This document shows, piece by piece, positions 23,901 to 33,885 of a stretch of DNA of 64,000 nt. The notes beneath the pieces are model-generated. The model saw nothing but the letters and a program-made list of their open reading frames with translations, made no database searches and had not been told where the DNA came from. The DNA lies in the NCBI RefSeq assembly GCF_000499845.2, contig NC_023753.2:9067791-9131790 (forward strand), given 5' to 3'. How positions within the stretch are numbered: position 1 is the stretch's first letter; each line of letters opens with the position of its first letter. The DNA comes from Phaseolus vulgaris. Lineage: Eukaryota > Streptophyta > Magnoliopsida > Fabales > Fabaceae. The position numbers and the translations under genes were made by a program.

Positions 23901-26338
23901 ATGAATCGGCTAAGAGAGAATTAAACTCTAAGACATTTTTCGTATTTCCCAGTCTCTAGTGTTTTAAGATGTTTGCATTTTACTTGAGTGGAATGATAAT
24001 AAAAGTTGATGCTGTGTCTTCATCTTTGCAATTTTTGTGGGATAAGGTAACTTTTATGGCATCCTTTTGTATTTCTGCCTTTGGTTTCTTTGTCTAGACC
24101 GTGAATAAGGTATGAAGAAATTACCAAGGAAATTTGACTGAAGTTGAAATCTAAGCTTAACACAGTGATTTCATTTGAGAGTTTTTTTTTTTATTCTTGG
24201 TAAGAATTGAAGTTTGAACTCAAACACTTCAGTGATTTTTTTTTAAAAATAAATCTGAGCTTAAATGTTAGCTATTAATCAAGAATGCCTTTCGTGTGGG
24301 TGTGACTAGAAGTTACTATGATGTCCAAAGCTCGTAGCACTTCTTGGATTAAGTGTCATATTTTTGTTTTTTCTTCTCCCGCATTGTTCTATGCTGGAAT
24401 GTTTTTGTTTTTGTTTGTATACTCTTTAAATGTTTAAAGTTTAATATAGCATTGTAGGAATCATTTGATGAATAATGTTTGTTTTCATAAAGCAGATGAA
24501 TTTTTGGAAGATTTTGTTAGACAAAACCTGATTCCTTTGGTTGTGCCTGTATCCTACGAAACACTTAAGTTGGTGAAAGCAGATGGTAGGAAAATAGTTT
24601 TGACAATTGTTGAGGATGAAGATGAAGAAAGATCAAGAGAACTGACTAAGTTATTGAAGGCTGCTGCATCTGCTAATCGTGACTTAGTATTTGGTTATGT
24701 TGGAGTAAAACAGATGGAAGAATTTGCTGAAAATTTTGATATTAGTACCAAACTACCAAAAATGGTCGTTTGGGATAAAAGTGATGATTACCTTTCGGTA
24801 AGTCTATGGTCTTTACTTTTAAAAGTTATTTTAGTACATCAAATTCTAATTCTCTAAATGATGTGTAGTTTGGACCCTCGTTGTCTTGTACTCTTATTTA
24901 CATGCCTAGTTTTAAGTTTGTCTTCACGTGCTGATACTCTTCTCTTGCATGTTTATTCTTTTAGCAATTTGAACCTATATTTATATACTTGTGTATTTTC
25001 AAGATGAGTTGTGAAGCTGGAGAAAACTCCTATTCTGACATTGAATCTAAAATAGAAGTGTGCATTGAGATTCCCTGGTGTTAAAAATACCTGGAACTTA
25101 ATATCCCTATGTTAATTTGCTTAAACTTTATTTCATTTATAGCTGGGATACACTAGAATAAGATTATGGGTTGCCTCTTGCCATGTGTTACACATTCCTA
25201 CTAACCCAGCATTTCAAAATTAGTGTCCTAAAAATATGGGGTGTCTTGCTTTTTTGGTGAGGATTTGTGAGCATACTAAATGCTTCTGTTTACTGCTATA
25301 AATCTGTTTCTCCTTTGATCATCAGTTGATAGGTTGCTTTGTGATATTTCACCTGAATGTCATGAACTAGCCTATATTGGTTCTTCATTTTTAAGGTTGA
25401 CGATGTTGATGGGATTTTACATACTTCTACCATCTTTAAAAAAAATAATGACTCAAACTAGTTGGGGCAAGTGATTGTTGGAAAATTTATTAAAATTAGT
25501 AACTCAAACCAATTTGGGATGTTGAAGTGTTATCAATCTTGTTGTATGTTCATAATGGGTTTTAATACCTATTTGGGGCAAGTGTTTATTGGAAAATTTG
25601 TTCAAATGAATCAAATATCTTCTCCACATCTTACCTTTCTTCCTCTCAAGATTTTTGTATATATCTCAAGGGAACGTACCGTCATACTGTCAAATGGAGC
25701 TTTTATTGAATATGTACTAGTTTCACTGTTATGTTTTAGTAACTTCAATATAATGGAGTTGTGTTAGAAAAATCTTTCATATAATATATGTCTTCCAGAT
25801 AAACTATGAACTGTACTCATCAGTTATGAAGAATTGAAAGGCATTGGTCTATGATATATTATCAATGTCATTGTTTCATTCAAAACTTTCAGATACATCT
25901 TTCCACCGTTAAATTAATGCACGGTAACATGAATTATTTGTTCATATCAAGGTCCTATAGACATCAATCTGCTGATTTTTGTGTACATATGTATGCAATG
26001 TCATTTTTTAAATGATTTTTCAGGTTGTTGATTCAGAAAGCATTGATGGGGAGGATCAGGCAACTAAAATCTCTAAATTTCTGGAAGGGTATAGGGAAGG
26101 AAGAACCATAAATAAAACATTTAGTGGACCTTCTCTGATGCAATTTATCCATCGGTCTTTTGACATTAGAATGGTATACATCATTGTTTTTGTTGTGGCA
26201 GTACTGATACTTATTCAGACCTTCAGTAAAGATGATGAATACCATCCTGTACCAAATCAAGTTCAAGAAGATGATCCAAGCAGTTCAGTTTCAGAAGCTG
26301 AAAGCAAAGAGTATAAACCAGGTGACAAGGAAGATTAA
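20905..26338 (+). CDS. PDIL5-2: Protein disulfide isomerase-like 5-2, membrane-anchored
   Basis: Exons are 20905-21105, 21752-21855, 22013-22383, 24496-24797 and 26024-26338, with GT-AG borders and matching phases, giving 430 residues. Residues 1-22 are a signal peptide. One thioredoxin domain carries the redox site CGHC at 58-61 in the context [14 protein letters not shown], plus the cis-proline segment AYPTILLF. Residues 105-330 resemble the redox-inactive thioredoxin-like part of the family. A hydrophobic segment at about 376-392 is a C-terminal membrane anchor, followed by a charged tail ending in DKED. There is no KDEL signal. This matches plant PDIL5-2 (PDI8), a type I ER membrane protein that forms or rearranges disulfides in the ER lumen. 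A second ATG two codons in could also serve. Intron 3 (2.1 kb) contains a Stowaway MITE. Confidence 0.93.
23147..23498. mobile_element. Stowaway MITE in PDI intron 3
   Basis: The left end reads CTCCCTCAGTCCTTATTTAG and the right end, reversed, reads CTTCCTCCGTTCCTATATAC. CTCCCTCCGTTCCTAT is the classic Stowaway terminal repeat. TA flanks both sides (23145-23146 and 23499-23500). The 352-bp body is non-coding. The open frame on its minus strand has no known domain. Confidence 0.9.
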
Positions 26339-26867
26339 ATTAGCATATAGAATGATAATCAGTGCAGTGATAAGGAGCATTCTAGAAACTTTAGAAGTAC
26401 CATACCTATTGGTATGTGTAAATATTATAATTTGAGTGTGAATCTCCATAATTTTTTAGTACTGCCCAGATTCGCCTTTTCTTTTACACTTTTTCACTGG
26501 CTATTAAGATGAACCAAAAGGACTATTTATTACTTTAAACATGACAGTGATGTGTTAGCTTTATTATTATTTGTATCCTTCCTAGATATTAGTTAGTAAT
26601 TATGCTCTTCATTTCACATTAATTGTCATTTAAAATTTAAAAAATATGTATTTTGATTGATGTTTTCAGTTTTTGATGAAATATTAAAGTCTTTATTTCA
26701 ATTCTACTTTTAAATAAATACAAATATCTTGGAATATTTAACAGGGAAACCACAGAAAGTGAGTAAGAAAGAATATTTTAGTAAAATTTATCACTAGTAA
26801 TTTATTTTCTATTATACTGAAGTAATCGTTCTTTTGTGTGAAAAAGAACCCTTAAAGGTCAATGAGT
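26339..26867. other. PDI 3' region
   Basis: Probable 3' UTR of the PDI gene for the first 200-300 bases, followed by AT-rich sequence with no gene or repeat that I can define. Confidence 0.5.
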
Positions 26868-27243
26868 ATAAAAGACTATATTCTTGCATCCCTATTATTA
26901 CTAATTGCACCCTTATACAGAAAAAGATAAAAATACCTTTGCTTACCGCACCATGCCACCGCCTCTCAAAATTTTCTGAAATTTTGTTCTAGAAAGTTTT
27001 CTGGAATTCATATATTTTTAAAAACATGTTTTAGAAATCCTATTCTGAAAATCATGTTCTTGAAATTCTTGAAATTTTGTTTATAAAATCATCTTCCTGG
27101 AATTTTAAAAAATTCGTTTTAAATTTTTTTCAAAACAAATAATTTAAAAGTAGCTTACACAAAAGGTAAAAGGATCATTTTACAAATTATAAGCATGCAG
27201 TTAGTAATTATAGAGTTGCAGAACAAAAAAGTCTTATAAAATA
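26868..27243. mobile_element. MITE with about 45-bp inverted termini
   Basis: The left arm starts AAAGACTATATTCTTGCATC and carries ATTACTAATTGCACCCTTATA further in. The right arm, read in reverse complement, has the same order (AAGACTTTTTTGTTCTGCAAC, then ATTACTAACTGCATGCTTATA). Identity is roughly 70 percent by eye. The inside is AT-rich with repeated TCTGGAATT-like words and no coding frame. The superfamily is not clear and the target duplication is not visible. Confidence 0.55.
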
Positions 27244-28639
27244 GGAAGCATTTGACTAGTTAGTATAAGGGTTTTTCTTCCTAAATCCATTAAAATTCTT
27301 CTTGTACCCCTATCAAATACATAAAATGTTCCATCTAATTTGCTCTTAGAAATTTTTTTCATAAAAATATTCTAAAAAAATGTATTATATAAATTCTGAA
27401 AATTTTATTCCAAATTTATTTTTTTCAGAAAATCTTTTCAAGAAATACATTTGTTAAATTCTGGAAAGAATGTTTTGAAAAACTTTTGAAAAAAGATAAT
27501 TCAAAAATCATTTAAAAAATAAAATAAAAAGTGTTTTGAAAATTGATATGATGTTTGGAATTTGATAGGAATCCGGAAGAAACAAGGATAGAACTTTCTT
27601 GTGGCCACATCTTTTCGTTAAATAATCTTTTACATCCTTCACACAAATACGAAAAAGAAATTTAGAGTTAATATTTTTATAAGAAAATGTAAAAGTCGAG
27701 ATTAATTTTACGATTTTAATTCCTTGAAAGAAAAGTTGAAAATGTTTAGAGCTATTAAATTTAACATATAATTAAATTCTATCTATATACGATTTAAATA
27801 GGTTTTTTTTTCAAATATTTTGTTTTCATCTTCCTCTTTCTTCTTTCTACCCAAACATTCTCCTAACCCATCATCATTATTATTCCAATTCCAAATTCTA
27901 ATATTCTCAATAATACAATATCACCTACTTTATAAAACTAAATCGCATCACCATCCACCACCAATATTTAAACTCCAAAAAACAATCCAAAAACTCAAAA
28001 TTTTCCCAACTTCGTCATCAACTCTAACAACTTCATAAAATTCTAATTTGCAATTACCTAAAAAAATAAATTAAAAAACATCAAACTTCCCTCGTAAAAA
28101 CTACGCGGAAGTCACTTTTAAAGCTGAAACAAAACCACTACAAAAATAAATGACAAAGTTAGATTGTAAAATCCACTTTAAGTTTCTAAGAAATTTCAAA
28201 ATTATAGAAGAGCATGTTTTCACATATAACAATTTCTAAAGAAAAACAATAAATTAAAACAAGGAAAGAATAGGAAGAGGAGAGAAGACATAGAACGAGA
28301 GAAAAAATGACTTGTTTGAATAAAAATTAAAAATTATTTAAATAATATGTATTAAGTTTGATTATATTTCAGTTTTATCTCTATATAAGTGACAGGCACC
28401 TACATGAAAGGTAGTATTTCATATAATATGTCATGTAATTAAAACTTCATACATCCTAAGAACTAAGTGAATAATGAATTTTATTTTTGGGATTGATTTT
28501 AAATTTTGATATATTTAAAGACTTTACAAAAATTATTATACATATTTAAGGACGACAAAATCATTGAACCTAAAAAAGAACTCATAATCTAATAAGGAAT
28601 CTGGTTGTTTTATAAAGTGTTTAATGAATTTTAAAAGAA
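27244..28639. other. AT-rich spacer
   Basis: AT-rich, with many AAATTCTGAAAATTTT-like words between 27340 and 27500. A C-rich stretch at 27820-28040 gives a low-complexity open frame that is not a credible gene. Nothing else is supported. Confidence 0.4.
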
Positions 28640-29215
28640 GTAGGAAATTAAGTAGCAGTTGACAACAATTTAGACACCACAACATAACATAATTGTTGAA
28701 AGGAAGAATCAAACCGTTATGAATATGATTAGATACATGTTATCTGAGAAGAAGATTCTCAAGATTTTTTGCCTAAAGTTGTGAATTGGACAACATATGT
28801 TTTAAACAAAATTCCTACTCTAATTGTGAAGAATGTGACCCATCTAAAAACTTGGAGTGGAAACAAGCCATTTTTGAACACTTCATGATGCTTAGATGTG
28901 TGATACATGTGCATACACATGATAAGAGAACTAAGTTGCAAGATAAGAGTTTTCCATGTGTCTTTTTTGGAGTAAGTGAGAAGTCTAAAGCATATAGACT
29001 CTTTGACCTAAGAGCAAAAAAGACTATGATTAGTAGGGACATTGTGTTTGAGGAAGACTAGCCATGAAATTGGGATTGAAGCTATGATGAGCAAGTTCTG
29101 GTCAATTTGGAATGTGGTGATATGAAGATATAACTATAGTGGATTACACAAAGAATGAAAATGAGAATAAGAAAAATGAAGAAATGAGGGTCAACTCTTT
29201 CAATTTAGAAAATAT

Positions 29216-29596
29216 TATTACGAAGTGGACTTTAAGCCTAACTCAACCCTATAAAACCGGCTCAATGAGGTGAGGTTTGCCCCCACTTATATATTATGAA
29301 AGACTCTAATCTCTAGTCGATGTGGGATCTCCAACACACCCCCCTCACGCCGAGACTGCCAACTCGTGCGTGGGACTATACATTATGGGTGGTCCGATAG
29401 AGGCCCGATAGCGGGTGGCACGATAGGCCCAACACAAACACTCGCTAGGATAGGCTCAAAATGGCTCTGATACCATATTACGAAGTGGACTTTAAGCCTA
29501 ACTCAACCCCATAAAATCGGCTCAATGAGATGAGGTTTGCACCCACTTATATACTATGAAAGGCTCTCATCTCTAGTCGATGTGGGATCTCCAACA
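29216..29596 (-). mobile_element. Intact TRIM retrotransposon, 381 bp
   Basis: Two 121-bp direct terminal repeats (29216-29336 and 29476-29596) differ at seven positions by my count. The element is in minus orientation: each LTR starts TGTTGGAGATCC and ends CTTCGTAATA when read that way. Next to the right repeat is GGCTCTGATACCA (29463-29475), the reverse of the Met-tRNA primer site TGGTATCAGAGCC. Beside the left repeat is the purine tract GTGAGGGGGGTG on the minus strand. A perfect 5-bp target duplication, AATAT, flanks it (29211-29215 and 29597-29601). The 126-bp core between primer site and repeat has no coding capacity. A decayed relative lies at 49557-49815. Confidence 0.95.
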
Positions 29597-29827
29597 AATA
29601 TAGTTTTGTCATCTGATACCAATGAAACAAGGATTCGTTGCGCTCCAGTGTGGATGAAAGACTATATAAGCGGTAAAAATATTCTAGAGGAAGATGTTGA
29701 ATCTAATTTAAAAATATCTATTCTATTGATCTAATATACTCTGAAAAAATTATGTAATATGAGAAATGGAGGTCAACTATGGATTCTAAAATGGATGCTA
29801 TTGAAAGAAATGACACATGACAACTCA

Positions 29828-29925
29828 CTAAATTATCGACTGGTGCAAAGTAAGTTAGGGTTAAATGGGTCTTACACTGAATTATTGACTGGTGCAAAGT
29901 AAATTAGGGTTAAATGGGTCTTACA
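29828..29925 (+). repeat. 49-bp tandem duplication in the copia relic
   Basis: Bases 29828-29876 are repeated head to tail at 29877-29925 with three differences by my count. The unit is the GACTGGTGCAAAGTAA-GTTAGGGTTAAATGGGTCTTACA block at the start of the RT domain. It adds 49 bases, so it also shifts the reading frame. It arose after or during decay of the element. Confidence 0.9.
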
Positions 29926-30056
29926 AGACTAAGCTGAAGGAGAATGGAGAGGTAGCTAAGCACAATGCTTGATTGGTGGCAAAAAGCTATATGCAAAAAT
30001 ATAGAATTGAATATAATGAGATGTTTCCACTTGTTGCAAGAAAAGAGATAGCTTGG

Positions 30057-30721
30057 AAGACAAAAAAAAAGGAGGTTGGAACCTAGGGAATTGAAGAATG
30101 TTAATACCCAATTAGGAAAAAGATGGTGTACGCAAAAGGTGTGACATTTGTCAAGGGATAGCCACAAATAAAATCGTATCCACAACTTCCTCCAAAAGCC
30201 CTTGAAATTTCTCAATTAGAATACTCCTCTATTTCAATCCATCATTCTCAACCACCTGAACCAACACATCCAACCATCCCATCTCACCATCTCAACTCAT
30301 CCATGTCAACCATCAGAGTCTTCTCAACCAACCCATGCACCAAATAGTGACAATATTCAAAATAGAACAACAACCAAAAGAGGTTTCTCATCAAGATCAA
30401 CAAATGGTAGATCCAACAACAAACATAAATTGCATAATAGGAGGGAAGTTGTTTGAAAGTCATGACTATGTTTAATTTATTGTGTTTTTCACATGTATTT
30501 TGGAGTACAATTTTATTTTTCAGATATATTTATTATCTGAATGTATTTTGAAGTACAATTCTATATTGGGATGTATTCACGTATTTATAGGACAATTTGG
30601 ATGCATCTTTCAAACACTATTATTACTAAGTTATGAAGTTCGACTAAACCTAAACATCTCTCTTTTATCATGGTTCTTTTTTATATGATAAGTCCATGTT
30701 TCCATAAGTTCCCTTCATAAT
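30057..30721. other. Unassigned sequence between copia relic and solo LTR
   Basis: 30170-30340 is a C- and A-rich low-complexity stretch with repeated CAACC and CATCTCA words. 30480-30680 contains three spaced variants of ATGTATTTTGGAGTACAATT. No coding frame is recognised. It could be the remnant of another insertion. Confidence 0.35.
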
Positions 30722-30726
30722 ATACT

Positions 30727-31910
30727 TGATCCTGCCGGCAACTCGAACGTGGAGGAATCGCTTCGTAGCACTCTCTGCCCTGTCTACGCGTCTGCGTCTT
30801 CTGCAGAATCACCCTTAGAACCTTCTCTTGCTTCTCCAAACGTGGCCTGCAAAACACACAGACGGCGCCTCTAGCGGCCGTTTGCACTCCGACGATCAAG
30901 TTAGTCCACAGAACCACCAAATGAGAAAACTCTTGCTCTCTGTTTTTCGTATCCCCCCACTCTCACCCTGATTCTCTTTTTTATCTCTCTTTCCCTGCTT
31001 CTGGCATAACAGAATTCTGTTATGCTTTTCTGGCATGTGTCAGAACCCTGTTATGCTTTTCAGAGAAAGCGTACCTTCAGAATCAATAGTGGGAGCGTGA
31101 GAGTCTGTGAGAGTCTGTGCATGTCTGCGCGTCTCTGCGCTTGGCTGCGCCTGTCTGTACCTCTGATGGTACGGAGTGCACTTTTGTCTGGACCGCGCTC
31201 CTCTCAGATGGTGACACGTGGAGGCCTGCAACTCACATCTAACCACACACGCTTCACTTACTGGAGGGGCTCTGGCGCTTCTCTTTGTGTGCCTAAGTTA
31301 CGCCCTTGCGGAGTAACGAAGGATATCTCTCTCAACTGTGTAAGTGTGTACTCTCAGGAGAACGTCAGGTGTGGCTGGTCTAGGCACACTCACCGATCGT
31401 TGCTCTCTGCGTATACAGCTTACCCTTCACAGTGTCACGCACGTAATGGGTTGAGGGAATCACCAGTCACTGACTGGTTTACTAGTTCCTTCAGGCCACT
31501 CTCGTGCATGATTCCCTGGGATGTGCTCATGCGAGGTCTATGCGTAACGCTCTCGCTGGGAACCTCAGTCCTAGTTTAACTGCGTGTAACACAAAACCCC
31601 GATGACTATGCACCGAAGACTGATCAGTGCTTTATCTGCCTCTCGCGTTCTGCTCCCAGGCGTTAATCTGAGAACTGGTCTGCTAGTGGTCTCTTGGGTA
31701 CTGACCACCGATCACCGTTCTGGATGATCTGTCCCCTGACCTCTATGCCGCCTGATCTGTCGGTGGTCACTTGGTTACGGACCCCCCGATCACCTCTCTT
31801 GGCGATCGTCTCTCTTGTCTCTCTGTCACCTGGTCCACGTGTCACCCTGTGAGTGGCCCACGTGGTTCTCTACTGCTGACGTCATCTGCGACCGATGACC
31901 GATCGGATCA
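30727..31910. mobile_element. Solo LTR, 1184 bp
   Basis: The element begins TGATCC and ends GGATCA, the short inverted TG..CA termini of an LTR. It is flanked by a perfect 5-bp target duplication, ATACT (30722-30726 and 31911-31915). Its base composition is strikingly GC-rich beside AT-rich neighbours, and it has no polymerase or gag fragment. It is therefore most simply an LTR left after recombination between two LTRs. The internal open frame 31022-31579 has low-complexity translation and no family match. Orientation and family cannot be settled. It differs from the LTR at 58153. Confidence 0.85.
31005..31024. repeat. Perfect 20-bp palindrome in the solo LTR
   Basis: CATAACAGAATTCTGTTATG is identical to its own reverse complement, and flanking G and C extend it by one base each side. 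The half-site TGTTATGCTTTTC recurs about 30 bases later (31049-31061). It could be a dimeric protein-binding site in the LTR control region. Confidence 0.7.
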
Positions 31911-31915
31911 ATACT

Positions 31916-33885
31916 AAATACAAATATAACAACAACCTTATACTCATTGCTTATAGTCAATATTACATATACTCATTTAGCATTACATTACAAAATGATA
32001 CATGTCTTGACTACACTTAATGCAAATACAATGTGACCACAAACATATCTAGGTTTAAAATATCTCAGGGTAATATGAACAATACCACCATAATTATGTT
32101 AGTTACAATAAGAAAACACACAATGACTAACAACAATTGCACCAATTTTATAGAGACCTTTATACATTTATCTAGATTATATATTTTATCTATTTGTCTC
32201 ACAATGCATCTCTTTCATTACCAACCTCTTTAATGTAACATTTTGAAAAAATTACACCCTACCGCCACTATGTTTTTTAATAGAACCATAACATAAAACA
32301 AATCAAGTACACACATCCAACTAATCTTCACAAAACCAAAAATAAAACATAAAATATAAAGAAATCCCAAATTTAATAAAACAAAGTTCCATAACTATAA
32401 CCTTGCAGTTAGGATAACCCCAAAATTGTTTCTCAACATTCTTAACAGTTGTAATTGTTTTCAATACTTAAAAATCTACACAATGACAAATAGGTGCAAC
32501 CCCAAAACTCCTACTCCCATAATCATGAGAGGAATTACATTGGTTTTGCAACCGTAAGATATTACAATTGCATGAGGATGAAGCTTAGTAGAATGAAGTA
32601 CACACATAAACCTAGAAGAAGATAAGAATAACACAAATAGAAGAGGAGAAGATGACCTAATTACATAAAAGAGGCAAAGATGCAAAGATGACACAACCTT
32701 ATTTATCATTGTACAAATCATTTGCTATGGGTCCTTGTGCATCCACCAAATCAACACCTTTTTATTAACTATTTATATTAGAATAAACCAATTTAATTCA
32801 CTTATAAAAAAAGTTACATTCAATATTTATTATTAATTTACACATAATTTTTCTCAATAACAAAGTAAGTTATGAAGTCAACATTTTATATGTTTACTTA
32901 ATTCCATTTTAAATGAAAATATTAATTTTTTTATCAATATACAAAAAAATAGTAAATATAAAAATTATAAAAAGATTATTTAATACTCTTACAATTAATT
33001 ATAAACTATGATAAATACATATCAATATGTAATAAAAGAACACTGATTAAGTACATTGTACTTTGTTTTCTTCGATCCTCCAATATTCCATTTTATGAAT
33101 ACTTTAAACTATTATTAGTTTATAAATAAATAAATTAAGATTTGAGATTGGAGTGCAGAGGTGGACAGAGTAATGAAGACTCTTGGGACTAAATTTTTGA
33201 TAATAAGATAATATTAATAAGTTTTAGATATTAGATAATATTTTATTTGTTAAAGATAATGATAGGACAGCGATAACTAAAACTATCAAATTTTAATATA
33301 TAATTGACATGATTTATTTTTATTTATTTCAATAATACATGTCCCACGTTTTCATTAGGTAACTTTTTAATTTTTTAAAATATAACTAAATTCTGTTAAG
33401 AAAATTAATGTTATTATATACATATATTTTAGAAGATTTTGGTTGTTTGTTCTGAATATTATCATTTATTGTTTATTTTGATAAAATATTTGTTCTGATA
33501 TAAGAAACAAACAACAATTGGCTCAGTTTATAATATTTTTAATTGATTCAGTCACGTTATTTATTTACGTATTTCTCGTACAATATTGATCTAGATTAGT
33601 GTTTAGTTTATCTTCTGATATTAAATTTCCCATTTTGCTGACATAACATTATTATTAGCAATCAATTTGGAACAGAAAAAGATTATAACAGAAGGATCGT
33701 GGAATGGAGATTTAGAACATTCAGTTTTTTCTGAGATGGAAGCTGATGTTTCTATTATTTTTGCTGTGTTTTCAAAACCCTAAATTTCAAAAATCCCAAT
33801 TTATTATTCTGCCCCTTTCCCTCTTTCCCTCGAATGATTTCCAACAAAAAATCTGTGCTTTTTTCTTAACGAATCTTTTGCTCTG
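31916..33885. other. AT-rich spacer and RMR upstream region
   Basis: No gene or defined repeat is seen. The open frames here are short and have no recognisable domain. The last 200 bases should contain the promoter and leader of the PA-TM-RING gene. Confidence 0.45.

Larger units (their letters stand above)
28640..30056 (+). mobile_element. Ty1/copia polyprotein relic
   Basis: Fragments of a copia polyprotein occur in order. At 28690-28760 is the end of the integrase core (VERKNQTVMNMIRYML). At 28786-29061 is the integrase C-terminal region, including KLQDKSFPCVFFGVSEKSKA and ending at a stop after SRDIVFEED. At 29750-30056 is the start of the reverse transcriptase, with the families' usual MDSKMDAIERND-like block and a KLKENGEVAKH-like block. 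Stops and shifts break the frame throughout, and the rest of RT and RNase H are missing. A TRIM sits at 29216-29596, splitting the linker between integrase and RT. Confidence 0.85.

Noticed and set aside
27820..28038. 72-codon Ser/Pro/Leu-rich frame
   Set aside because: Low-complexity C-rich sequence without upstream or downstream gene structure. No homology recognised.
30681..30920. Minus-strand 79-codon frame
   Set aside because: It crosses the left edge of the solo LTR and has no recognisable domain.
31022..31579. 185-codon frame in the GC-rich block
   Set aside because: It lies wholly inside the solo LTR. Its translation is rich in Ser, Cys and Arg with no domain, and high GC alone makes long chance frames.
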